Made by a program: the position numbers and the translations under genes | The notes under the pieces: model-generated | The model's database searches: none | Seen by the model: only the letters and a program-made list of their open reading frames with translations | Told to the model about the DNA's origin: nothing | NCBI GenBank assembly: GCA_034509925.1 | Contig: CM067526.1 | Coordinates: 3,998,501 to 4,062,500, forward strand | Source: Hirudinaria manillensis | Lineage: Eukaryota > Annelida > Clitellata > Hirudinida > Hirudinidae | Direction of reading: 5' to 3' | Length of the DNA: 64,000 nt | Shown: piece by piece, positions 10,793 through 20,062 of the stretch | Numbering within the stretch: position 1 is the stretch's first letter | Layout of the letters: the number at the start of each line of letters is the position of its first letter

Positions 10793-12728
10793 AATTTTCA
10801 AATTCTTCAATTTTCCGGCAGGACTTCAGTCGAAATTTCAATTATAAAATATTTCGACTCTAATGACTTCGATTCTTTCGCAAAAACGTTGCTTTGGTGT
10901 CAAAACGAAGCGATGTTCAATGGCACAACCCGCCGGTCCTTGTGGGACATAAATCAAGACGCAGATTAATCGAATCGCACTTTACTCAATTCGACCCAAC
11001 ATGGAATGAAAATAAGAAACGAAATCGATGCCGGATTGGTGGAAAGGATAGGCGGAAGAAGCAGATGAATGGAAAGAAGCTGAATTTGCTGCGGTCGTTG
11101 CTTGTCTACGGTCTAACAAAATTAAGCATGTCTCCTCGGAGCTGCTTGTAGGGTGCTCCATAAGTGGCCCGAATGATTGCGTAGGAATTCGTGTCAACAA
11201 CCGTGTCAGCACTTGGGCGGTGTCGGCAAAACAAATAACAATCTTTGGCCAGAAATTATTGCCACAATTAACTAATCATATATTGCAAATGTATTTCAAT
11301 GTTAAATGATGAGCCCCGATCAAGTTCTCCTTGAAAATCAATTTAATGACCATTTAATGTGTTCGGTAACAATTGAAAGTTATTAATATTTTTGAATCCA
11401 ACTCAAATTATAATATTTACATAAAAAGTTCGATATTCAGATGGTGTTCTAAAAATGAGTCCTTTCAGCAGTCAAACAGTAGCTGACTGAAGAAACCTGC
11501 GCATGGAAAAGACGATCAACTCGGAAATGAAGCATTTGAAATGTTGAAATTATAGGTATTTTTTCCAAAACAAATTTTATTTGCAAGAACAATATGATTT
11601 TTTTTTTGCAAAGCTGAACGGTGAATAAATGGTGGAATCGCAATCTATGGATGGTCTGTGAGCAATGCTCATCGAGCATCGTCAAAGCATACAAAAAAGC
11701 ATCGGCTCCAATAAGCAGCAACCATGGTGACGTTGAAAAGCCGTAAGGGCAAAGTGTGAGCATTTGATCTCGAGATTATGTTTGCATTTCTAAAGTTTTC
11801 TAAAGTGATCTTCCAACTACTTGATATTAAAACGACTAGTCATTCAAAAAACGGTCCGATGATGAGCCTCTCCACTTTACAAATGAATCCAGTAACCCTA
11901 GTGAGCAAACAATTCATGGCTGTTTCATCGAAGTACAGCTTAAATTAGCCAAATCACTCGCTGTGTTTAGAATTCGTAGAGCATTAATGAGACGTTTGCA
12001 CTTGTTTGCTTTTCTTGAAATGAATAAAAATATATAAGCAAGCAATGCTGCTAAAGGCTTGAATTGCACAGGTTAACCAATTTTTGTTTAAATAGTAATT
12101 CTTCAACAATGCTGTTTTGAATTGCAGCGCCTTTGAAGTGAGTATTTACGTTATTCGGGCGTCGGGTGTTAGATTGATTGGATTTGTACTGACTGGCAGA
12201 GTACGGGCGAAAGGGAGCATGGGGAATGTGGGATAGACCTTGGAGGACTTTAAGAAATCGAGAAAAACTGAAGACTTGGGACATTAGGAAATAAAAATTT
12301 TTTAGAGTGAGAACATTGGGCGCAGAGATACATCCTGTTAAACAAACCTTTGTACTTCATCGCCAATCACGGAAGCCTCTTTAGGAATGATGTGCGCGGG
12401 AGGTCAAAGTCGATATAAAATCCTGTGATGTCTAACGCATATGGTCGTTAAAATTTACTGGAAGAGGTTTCACTTCCTTGTTTTTAAGTTGATGGTTCAG
12501 ACCCAGCGTTTAAAACGGTTTGTGAGAATTCATGATATAATTTAGATACATCTTAATAAGCACTAAATTACCGTAAAAAATAGTATTTTAATGTTCGAAG
12601 TTATTTTCGATTTGACTTGTGTTAGTGAGATTTGATCAGGAGTGCAGGAGAGTGTGATTATTAATGGAATTTTCTTATGGAAGGTATTATTTTACTTCAA
12701 AAACTTAAATCGTTTGTTTATTGAACAG
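10793..12728. other. Shared upstream region of the KCTD-like and GH5 genes
   Basis: The two genes diverge, so this region should hold both promoters. A TATAAAA lies at 12414-12420 on the plus strand, 309 bases before the GH5 start. An X-box-like CAACCATGGTGAC lies near 11727-11739. The block at about 11020-11220 is less AT-rich and may be KCTD 5' UTR. The minus open frame 12051-12284 has no known domain. Confidence 0.4.
12414..12420 (+). promoter_or_regulatory. TATA-box candidate for the GH5 gene
   Basis: TATAAAA in a locally GC-richer context, upstream of the endoglycoceramidase-like start. Assignment rests on position and orientation only. Confidence 0.3.
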
Positions 12729-14243
12729 ATGAGTGACAAATCTCGTAAGGATGGAGAATTTGTGTCCTTCTTCCTCCTGTTTCTTATTGGTTTGAAGATT
12801 GGCTCTTCACATTCTGAAAGTCTCCCAAGAATATCTATTCGACATGAATGGCTTATAGACGATGTTGGAAGAATTAGAATATTCCATGGAATCAACTCTG
12901 TCCAGAAAGGTGAACCCTGGTATGATCAGCAAATCCTTAATGAGACAAGACTTCAGTACTATAGAAATTGGGGTTTCAATGTCATCAGATTGGGAGCAAT
13001 GTGGTCTGGAGTTGAACCAGAAGAGGGAAAATTTAACCAGTCATATCTTGATATACTTTCTGAAATTGTCAACAAGGCAGGAAAATATGGTATTCATACA
13101 ATACTTGACTTGCATCAAGATGTCTTTTCTTCGACAGCATGTTATCCACATTCTTACTGTTATGATGGCATTCCTAAATGGATTGGGAAAAAATTTAGAC
13201 CCTCTTATCTCAAATATCCTTGGCCTTTTAAAGAAATCTCTAATGAAAACTGGTTTTTGGGTTACTTAACATTTTCAGTCAGCTCTTCATTTCAGCAATT
13301 TTATGACAATGTTGGAGGTTCCATCGATGCCTTTGTCAGGTTTTGGACTAAAATTGCCGACACATTCAAAAACAACACAAATGTTTTAGGTTATGAACTC
13401 ATAAATGAACCTTGGGCAGGTAATGTCTACATTAAACCAGAGTTATTCATACCTGGAGAAGCAGTCGCTAGGAACCTCTTCCACATTTATGACAGAACGT
13501 TCAAGGAGATCAACAAATTAGATAAAGAGACGTTGCTTTTTTACGAGCCCGTCACTTGGGGCATCTACGGAAGTGGCGACACGACTGGAACGGGGTTCCT
13601 GGAGCTACCGGGAGGCGAGGAGTTTGCGAATAGGTCCGTACTAAGTTATCACCATTATTGCTGGTTACTGGAGAAGAAGAATCCTTTAGAATATTATCCA
13701 TGGTCCTTACGGTTGCTATGCGACAATGTCATCGGCTCGCGAGTGATGCCGAACGCCATAAAAAGCGCTCTCAGGACCGGGGGTTCTACATTTTACACTG
13801 AATTTGGTCTCTGCGAACCTGACGGCAATCCGTCGAGCATAAATACAGTCGAATGCAACTTCCTCATGTCACAAGCAGACGATTATTTCCAGTCGTGGAA
13901 TTACTGGGATTCCCAGTTTTTCGAAGACAATGGAAATCCCAAAAGATATGCAGTTGAAGGATTTGCAAGGCCTTATGCTAGGGCTATTGCTGGCAAGCCT
14001 GTCAAAATGAACTTCGATACCAAGAGCAAAGTTTTTCAGTTTGAATATTTGGCCGAAGACCGCAACTATCTGACGACAGAAATATTTATTCCAGATGTTC
14101 AATACCAAGGAGGCATCGATTTTGAAATTTCTTGGAATGCAGATTGGAGATATGATCCTGATACACAGTTACTCTTTGTGGATCATAAACAAAGCACACC
14201 ACTGTTGGTGTCTGTTGTGGTCAGGCCTCAAAGTGCAAAATGA
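12729..14243 (+). CDS. Endoglycoceramidase-like glycoside hydrolase family 5, secreted (single exon)
   Basis: Enzymes of this type cut the oligosaccharide from ceramide in glycosphingolipids. The 504-residue protein starts with a hydrophobic signal segment (about residues 13-26, FFLLFLIGLKIG) and continues with a GH5 barrel: FHGINSVQKG, YYRNWGFNVIRLGAMWSGVEP, HTILDLHQDVFS, LGYELINEPWAGN, LFYEPVTWG, SYHHYCW and FYTEFGLCEPDG. By family rules the acid/base is the Glu of NEP (residue 227) and the nucleophile the Glu of YTEFG (residue 358). A short beta-rich C-terminal part follows. I chose the ATG at 12729 because the signal segment follows it; an in-frame open region upstream to 12642 has no such logic. 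No intron was found. It converges on the ZIP7 gene, with 294 bases between stops. GH5 family is certain; ceramide-glycan specificity is inferred from motif order. Confidence 0.9.
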   Translation: MSDKSRKDGEFVSFFLLFLIGLKIGSSHSESLPRISIRHEWLIDDVGRIRIFHGINSVQKGEPWYDQQILNETRLQYYRNWGFNVIRLGAMWSGVEPEEGKFNQSYLDILSEIVNKAGKYGIHTILDLHQDVFSSTACYPHSYCYDGIPKWIGKKFRPSYLKYPWPFKEISNENWFLGYLTFSVSSSFQQFYDNVGGSIDAFVRFWTKIADTFKNNTNVLGYELINEPWAGNVYIKPELFIPGEAVARNLFHIYDRTFKEINKLDKETLLFYEPVTWGIYGSGDTTGTGFLELPGGEEFANRSVLSYHHYCWLLEKKNPLEYYPWSLRLLCDNVIGSRVMPNAIKSALRTGGSTFYTEFGLCEPDGNPSSINTVECNFLMSQADDYFQSWNYWDSQFFEDNGNPKRYAVEGFARPYARAIAGKPVKMNFDTKSKVFQFEYLAEDRNYLTTEIFIPDVQYQGGIDFEISWNADWRYDPDTQLLFVDHKQSTPLLVSVVVRPQSAK

Positions 14244-14328
14244 CTGCAATTTGAAACTGTTCTTGCTTGTAACAAACTTATTTTGGAAATTTTTAATTAC
14301 CAATCGATCAATTGATTTGACTGTTTTA

Positions 14329-14334
14329 AATAAA
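14329..14334 (+). terminator. Polyadenylation signal of the GH5 gene
   Basis: AATAAA 86 bases after the stop, followed by a second AATAAA about six bases on. This is typical placement for an animal mRNA 3' end. Confidence 0.5.
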
Positions 14335-14537
14335 ACAATAAATAATTTCTGTAATTATATTCAAGCATTGTTCAACACTGATGCAGAGTGATGATACACG
14401 AATTCAATACTCTCACATTCTCCAATAGGTATCAATCTAGTTAAATTGAGAATTAAGCCGGTGTGCAACAAACACATATAGAACAAAAAAGATCGATATT
14501 CTAAACAATGCTGACAAAAATGATCCAAGAAACTTTG

Positions 14538-16437
14538 TTATTCCATGTACCCGATCAAAACCATCATCATAATGCCTACGAGCATGGCAAAGATTTCCTT
14601 CAAACTTTGGCCAATTTTTGTGTCTCCAAGGAGTTCAGGAATCACAGAGACTGTTGCAATGTAAATGAATCCTCCGGCAGTGAAAGGGAGGATCCAGCTC
14701 GTTGCCATTTCTCCTGCACCTTCAGCCAGTAGGCTGCACACTGTGCCTGCAATTGCTCCAACAGCTGTGGTCAACTGGAGAAGCATTGCCTGAATAAGGA
14801 AAAGGCAATCAATATTTGACGTATTTTGTCTGTAAAGGCATGAGAAAGTGCAATGATTCTTACAAATAACAAAATGTAATTTTTGAAGGTTTTCAAATTT
14901 ATCTGAGTTAGGTATTTGGTGCATATTTATAGTTACCAAAGAAGTAATTTTATTTAAAGATCTGTCAGACCATATTTTACTGGACATAAGAAACAATTTT
15001 TGTAAAAATATTTATCCAAGAATATTATGATGCTAATTTCCAAATTTTAAAAAGGATTTCTTATAAGTGTTAAAACGGTAATTAGTAATCAATTTATACA
15101 AGCTTTTTTGTATATATATTTTTATACATGCTTTTTTGTTAACCTTAATTTTTGTCTAACAGAACACCTATTGCAAACTCACTTAAGTGAATAAAAATCT
15201 GGATAAAGATTATCATAATTTTATCAATTGAAACCTCTGACCTTCTTCTTAGAACATCCTGACTGAATGAGAATAGCAAAGTCCCCAATTTCATGAGGGA
15301 CCTCATGAAGAAGAATGGTCAACGTAGTCACTATGCCAACATTTCTGCCTACCAAATATGATGCTCCAATAGCCAAGCCATCAGTGAAATTGTGTGCAAA
15401 ATCAGCAGCTAGATTCAGGTATGCAGAAACCTTAATATCCTCTGCAAAATTCAATTCAAAATAAAAATCAATTGAGCAACATCATCACACATCATAACTG
15501 CAAGGAACAAATAATTTAGTGTTTAAAACATTCTAATTTTGATGGTGTGACCTTTCTCTGTATTAGTCTTTAATTTATCTTCTGATTTGTCTTTATTCTT
15601 CTTAGAAATATTGTCACCATGCTGTTCTTCCTTTTTCACTGCATGGCTATGTCCATGACCAGAATCACTCTTGATGAGTCTTACCATTTTTTCCACAGCC
15701 AGAAAAGCAACAATTCCTGCCAATATCCACAGACCTACACCCATATTGTGAGAATGAGGTTCACCTCCAGAATGAGAGTGGCCATGGTTGTGCTCCTCTT
15801 CATCACTATGAGCTGAAAGTGCATGTGGGATCAGGTGCAAGAATGCATCTCCAAGTAATCCACCAGAAGCAAAGCTGAGGAGAGTCTTGAGAAAATTTTC
15901 ATGAGATGGAGATTTGTCCAAAGGAATTAGAAATAACATCACAATGGGAGCCAGACTTATCAAAACTGTTGATCCAACAGCAGTTACCCAAAGATTGAAT
16001 TCTGGCCCTTTTAAGCCCTTTTCCATGGAAATGTCATCCTTATGGATATGACTTCCTTGCTCTCCTTTGTTGTCTTTGCTTGGTGATTTAGAGTCCTTGA
16101 ATTCTGATGGATCCTCGTGAGAATGTCCGTGATGTTCATGGGAATGACCATGATGATCATGAGCATGGCCGTGTTCGTGGGAGTGGCCGCGGTGTTCATG
16201 AGAACGTTCGTCTTTGTTAATTATATTGGCCGATTTAGAATACTTAAAAGCAGGAGGCTCTTCGTGTGAATGTCCGTGATGCTCATTGGGATAACCGTGG
16301 TTATGTCCGTGGTGCTCATGTGAATGGCCATGATGTTCATGAGAATGGCCGTGGTGGTCATGAGAATGCTCATGACTAAACACTAGCGTAATACTTAATG
16401 ATAGTAAAACCACGCTGAAAAGAAATACTTTCGCCAT
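14538..16437 (-). CDS. SLC39A7: ZIP7 / Catsup zinc transporter (SLC39A7), 3 exons
   Basis: Releases zinc from the ER/Golgi into the cytosol; the fly ortholog is Catsup. Exons: 16437-15552, 15441-15242 and 14789-14538. The splices join as G|AG (Glu) and then in phase 0, giving 445 residues; human ZIP7 has 469. A signal peptide (residues 1-21) is followed by a long luminal His-rich repeat region ([12 protein letters not shown] units), then membrane segments, a second His-rich cytosolic loop ([14 protein letters not shown]), and LIV-1 family metal motifs: HNFTDG (311-316) and HEVPHEIGD (340-348). The tail ends [10 protein letters not shown]. The ATG at 16437 was preferred over one 19 codons upstream because the signal sequence follows it directly. 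Exon 3 begins [12 protein letters not shown]; one Gln present at this junction in human is missing. The His repeats are encoded by near-identical short DNA repeats and may vary in length. Confidence 0.95.
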
Positions 16438-17278
16438 CACTATCGGTAACAGTGCTAACACAGAAAGACAGCTGGCCGAACTACGTGTACTCAACTACAA
16501 ATATACAGGTGTTAAAAGTGAATGAAGATTGTCGTTAAAAAAAAAAATTGTGTATTGCAAACACTTTTCACAGTTCACTAATTTTTTAATTAGTTAATAT
16601 ATAAATACTATCACACAAAATATCGTTAAATTGTAACCGTGTTGAAAAAAAATTAAGTTACGTTAAAATCGTTAGCCATGACCTCTACGATGTCATTAGC
16701 TCCAAATGTTTGGATTAATAATTATAATTTACTCATCTTGTATTACTACATGGTTGTAGGCATAAGGATGTACTATTATCAATATTATTCCTAATGAGAA
16801 ATTCTCAATCTTAGGTGGCCCCTCCTTCCAGGGAAGTTCGTGGATAGATCGTAAGGATCGCAAATTCCAAAAAGGTTTTTCCGATAACATTCGCGCTGCT
16901 TGTTATTTAAAAAAGAGTTGTCTTTAAAATATATAGGTGCTTAAGACTTTATACAACTTATAGCGTATAATTAGTCCAATATTTTGGCTTAAATCTAATT
17001 AGAATCAAAACACAAAATGAGATGCTTTACTGAAAAGGTTACAGGCAGTGCATAAGAGCATTGACTAACATTTCGTGAGCTACCATCCACAATTGCTCAA
17101 ACTTTCCTTCTAATTTCTAATTCTCAAAAATCCTTCTAATTCAACTTTCCTCAATTCTAATGATAAGTTAGAAATGTTTGAAATAATTAACTACAACAAG
17201 AATAAACAAACTGATATCTCAAGGACATTTTCCTGTTACAAGCAATGCAAACATTGAATCATAAAACTGTAAAAAATG
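16438..17278. other. ZIP7 upstream region
   Basis: AT-rich spacer between the ZIP7 start and the end of the TMEM186 gene. It should hold the ZIP7 promoter and TMEM186 3' UTR. No further gene was seen. Confidence 0.4.
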
Positions 17279-17935
17279 TCAAATCTTTGAACCAAAAATC
17301 ATCTGGAATACATCTCCATTTTCAATCAAACCATGTCTCATAGGCAAATAAAAAACAAATTTTGGATCACTAAAACGTTTGATCTTGGTGTATAAGTCAT
17401 CTAGATTTTCCCCCATATCATTGAATGGTATAATGTCTTCAAGAGGAACAAAAATATCTCTCCTCTTTCCAAGAAATGTAAGATGAGATAACCTAACTGT
17501 AGATCGATCCTCATTGACAGCCATAAGTCCAACTACCTTTTGAGAAATATGACTCATAACATAAAGCATTACTGAAGCAAAAACCGAGATGGAAAATGAG
17601 TACAGGCAAGTATTCCATGATATCAAATTGTAGGTATACAGATAAAAGTTTATAGGAATAAGAGATGTTGTGATAACAGTTTGGTAAATTTTGAGCCTCG
17701 ATAAAGCCCTTACTCCGACAATGTGTCTAAACCTGTAAACCACTTGGTAACTTTCTTTCGAATTTAAGGGAGTCACCCTCTCAGAATGTGCATGTATGTG
17801 CAACTTGTCATTCTTCTCTGTTGAAGTAGCATGAGTTTTATGAAAAATTAATCTCGGTGAATTTCGCGCAATGTTTCCACAAACACTAAATGTCCCAATA
17901 TTCCGCAGACTTACTCCAATTCTCGACATAAACAT
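17279..17935 (-). CDS. TMEM186: TMEM186, mitochondrial complex I assembly factor (single exon)
   Basis: In vertebrates TMEM186 sits in the mitochondrial inner membrane and helps assemble complex I within the MCIA complex. The predicted 218 residues (human 213) show YRFRHIVGVRALSRLKIYQT, two membrane segments (about residues 85-105 and 112-132), then MSHISQKVVGLM, STVRLSHLTFLGKRRD and a C-terminal KFVFYLPMRHG. The N-terminus is basic with Ser and Arg, as expected of a mitochondrial presequence. The ATG is at 17935; another at 17929 also fits. The open frame's first residue further upstream is a TTG and not a real start. It ends GSKI then TGA. Confidence 0.9.
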   Translation of the reverse strand: MFMSRIGVSLRNIGTFSVCGNIARNSPRLIFHKTHATSTEKNDKLHIHAHSERVTPLNSKESYQVVYRFRHIVGVRALSRLKIYQTVITTSLIPINFYLYTYNLISWNTCLYSFSISVFASVMLYVMSHISQKVVGLMAVNEDRSTVRLSHLTFLGKRRDIFVPLEDIIPFNDMGENLDDLYTKIKRFSDPKFVFYLPMRHGLIENGDVFQMIFGSKI

Positions 17936-18710
17936 TTTTTCTACCAAAGAAAAACACGGCCAAAGATGTTAAAAGTAAAAATGCACATGTACGCGATAAA
18001 GCAGGCACCAACATTTTATATTTTCTTTATCAATAAAAATTAAATAAATTGCATAAAAGTACATGTAAATAGTAGTATAATTGTAAGTTATAAAGATAAT
18101 AACAAAATCAACAAATTGTTTTCGTTATTTTCAAAATGATTGGCAAATAGCATGTATAAATTTTTGATATTTAATATTAACATTTTATAATTTCAAATTA
18201 AGAAATTTTAAAATATTCAAGGAGATGCTTTTCATTTCCCATGACAGGAGTTCTCAAAACTTCAGCCAAGCTTCAACCTAATATCCTTAACGGTATTTGC
18301 TTGTTGTGGTACGCGAGGAAACCTCGAATAATTCAAATAATTCCTTTAAAAGATGTAGCTGATTATTTGAGCACCTACATTTCTTGATGGACGAAACTTG
18401 TTTACTTTGCAAACACTTTTAATATTCCCTAAAACTTAACTTTGAATTTACAACAAGAGTAAACAATTAAATTTCATGTATGGATATATTTTTGTTTTAA
18501 TTGAGGGCCAGGTTTAAAAAAGTTAGTAATAGCTGTAATTTATCACTATGGAATGCACACATTGTTTCCAACGATTGCTAGGGTTGCCGGGCCTCGTCAA
18601 TCTATCTCGTCAGAGATTGCCCTGTTAGCGAAAGAAGGGACGAGGCAAAAACCTCACTTTACAAACAATATCTTAACAAAGCTGATTATCTTTGACTTAA
18701 TAAAAAAAAA
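17936..18710. other. Spacer between TMEM186 and the first U3 gene
   Basis: Mostly AT-rich. A GC-richer segment at about 18555-18660 (containing GGGTTGCCGGGCCTCGTC) weakly resembles the block at 19437-19595 between the two U3 genes. ATTATCTTTGACTT at about 18685-18698 just past the U3 3' end recurs next to the second U3 copy and may be part of the 3' processing region. Confidence 0.4.
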
Positions 18711-18943
18711 ACCAGTCGGAAAGCGACTCTCACCTCCCCACTCGTCTGAGACGAGAGAGAGCGTTCATCGATGGGAGGAGCAGTGGACGTCTTCGTTTCC
18801 AAAGACGGCCAAACCACGCCAACCCTTCCTCGCGCTCAGTGAGAGGCGCCAAGACTCGTCATCCTGGTTTGGGTACCAGAATCAGTTCTGACTGACGTCC
18901 TGGCGAAGTCAACTAAAGAGATGATCCCTAGAAGTATGACTCT
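18711..18943 (-). ncRNA. U3: U3 small nucleolar RNA, copy 1
   Basis: Box C/D snoRNA that base-pairs with pre-rRNA and nucleates the small-subunit processome. Read on the minus strand, the 5' end is AGAGTCATACTTCTAGGGAT followed by CATCTCTTTAGTT, matching the conserved 5' domain (boxes A' and A; human AAGACTATACTTTCAGGGATC). Further on are box B-like TGAGCGCGAGG, the box C core CGATGAACG, the conserved GAGTGGGGAGGTGAGAG stem and a 3' end CCGACTGGTT. Length is about 233 nt (human 217). It is GC-rich in AT-rich surroundings. The box D core reads CCGA where CUGA is expected. Ends were set by comparison with copy 2 and known U3 termini. The open frame across it on the plus strand is a shadow. Confidence 0.93.
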
Positions 18944-18958
18944 AAGGAGTTGATGCTA

Positions 18959-18969
18959 CTCGCCGGCAT
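18959..18969 (-). promoter_or_regulatory. U3 copy 1 proximal conserved block
   Basis: CTCGCCGGCAT (plus-strand reading), 16-26 bases upstream of the U3 5' end. It is identical and at the same distance at copy 2, in flanks that are otherwise diverged. A core promoter role is inferred. Confidence 0.5.
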
Positions 18970-19010
18970 ATTAAGTAGGAAAAAGGATATAGGTTGTGGT
19001 GGTTAAATGT

Positions 19011-19043
19011 ACTATTGAGTTTTTAAAAATGTTGGCAAATCAA
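19011..19043 (-). promoter_or_regulatory. U3 copy 1 mid conserved blocks (PSE candidate)
   Basis: ACTATTGAGT at 19011-19020 (-68 to -77) and TGTTGGCAAATCAA at 19030-19043 both recur upstream of copy 2 with one or two changes and similar spacing. This is where animal snRNA-type genes carry the proximal sequence element. Confidence 0.4.
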
Positions 19044-19116
19044 TCGATGCAGGGAATTGATAAATTGTTTTATATTTTCGACAATTTACATAGTGCATAT
19101 GGCTGCTATAAAAAAA

Positions 19117-19146
19117 GCTCGAAAGAAAAATATTTCGACAGGGGGC
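19117..19146 (-). promoter_or_regulatory. U3 copy 1 distal conserved block
   Basis: GCTCGAAAG, a short A-rich spacer, then ATTTCGACAGGGGGC, 174-203 bases upstream of the U3 5' end. It contains an inverted repeat (CGAAA/ATTTCG). A near-identical block lies at a similar distance from copy 2. It may be a distal enhancer element. Confidence 0.45.
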
Positions 19147-19436
19147 GCTCTGTTGATGCATTAGAGGAAGTGAAGCTATGACCTAAGAGAACAAGGTCGT
19201 TCAATTATATGTTATAATATTTTTAATTACATTTGTCACCTATTACATCTTAAAGATGTAACAAACAATTAGAAACTTTATGATGCGAGATAAGGGGGTC
19301 TATGCTTGCATCAGTATAATAGGCCTATTTCTGTTTTCAATGGTTATCTCGTTTGAAATTCTTATAAAACTAAAATTAAAATCGATTAATTTAAAAAAAA
19401 ATAATTTAATGACGAAGGTTATGGGGCTGTGGCAAT

Positions 19437-19595
19437 ATAAGCACCTCCCTAGTCGCTTTAGACGAGAGTATTCCTCGATGGCGTCTTACTCAGTGAGATG
19501 GCACGGGGTCTCACCCTCCCGAATGGTCGTATTCCAACAGGAGTTCCATGTTGACGGAAAACGAGCGAAGAACCGAGATATCATATTCGGTAAAT
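19437..19595 (-). pseudogene. Degenerate U3-like element or unknown structured RNA
   Basis: A GC-rich block between the two U3 genes. In the plus reading it shares CACCTCCC, AGACGAGAG, CTCGATGG and CTCAGTGAGA with U3 in the same order, but lacks the conserved 5' domain. It ends next to the 3' flank of copy 2, so it has no separate promoter. It also weakly resembles 18555-18660. Either a decayed U3 copy or another RNA; I cannot decide. Confidence 0.35.
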
Positions 19596-19622
19596 TATCC
19601 TTGATTTGACAAAAAAAGTAGA

Positions 19623-19855
19623 ACCAGTCGGAAAGCGACTCTCACCTCCCCACTCGTCTGATACGAGAGAGAGCGTTCATCGATGGGAGGAGCAGTGGAC
19701 GTCTTCGTTCCCAAAGACGGCCAAACCACGCCAACCCTTCCTCGCGCTCAGTGAGAGGCGCCGAGACTCGTCATCCTGGTTTGGGTACCAGAATCAGTTT
19801 TGACTGACGTCCTGGCGAAGTCAACTAAAGAGATGATCCCTAGAAGTATGACTCT
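19623..19855 (-). ncRNA. U3: U3 small nucleolar RNA, copy 2
   Basis: Same length (233 nt) and orientation as copy 1. I see four single-base differences, none in the 5' GGGATCATC segment, the box C core or the 3' end. Role and boxes are as for copy 1. The two are 0.9 kb apart, head to tail. Upstream flanks share only blocks, so the transcript is far better conserved than its surroundings. Confidence 0.93.
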
Positions 19856-19869
19856 GGAGATTGTAGTTT

Positions 19870-19962
19870 CTCGCCGGCATGATGAGTCGAACAAAGAACA
19901 CCGATTATGGTGTTTCAGTGACTATTGTGTCACGAATATCACGAATATTGTTGGCGAATCAA
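19870..19962 (-). promoter_or_regulatory. U3 copy 2 proximal and mid conserved blocks
   Basis: CTCGCCGGCAT at 19870-19880 (-15 to -25), ACTATTGTGT at 19921-19930 and TGTTGGCGAATCAA at 19949-19962, each matching the copy 1 flank in order and spacing. An snRNA-type Pol II promoter is inferred. Confidence 0.45.
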
Positions 19963-20035
19963 AATTAATGAATATTTGGGATTAGTAAATTGTATTCGAC
20001 GTTTGACATTCTACAGTTTACAATACCATAATAGT

Positions 20036-20062
20036 TGCTCGAAAGCGTATTTCGATAGGGGG
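20036..20062 (-). promoter_or_regulatory. U3 copy 2 distal conserved block
   Basis: GCTCGAAAGCGTATTTCGAT followed by AGGGGGC, about 181-207 bases upstream of copy 2. It is the counterpart of 19117-19146. Confidence 0.45.

Noticed and set aside
12051..12284. Minus-strand 77-residue open frame upstream of the GH5 gene
   Set aside because: No domain recognised and no supporting splice sites or neighbours; left unannotated rather than called a gene.
18553..18891. Plus-strand open frame of 112 residues, with a near copy at 19606-19803
   Set aside because: Both are antisense shadows of the U3 snoRNA genes; similarity between the two frames is explained by U3 conservation.
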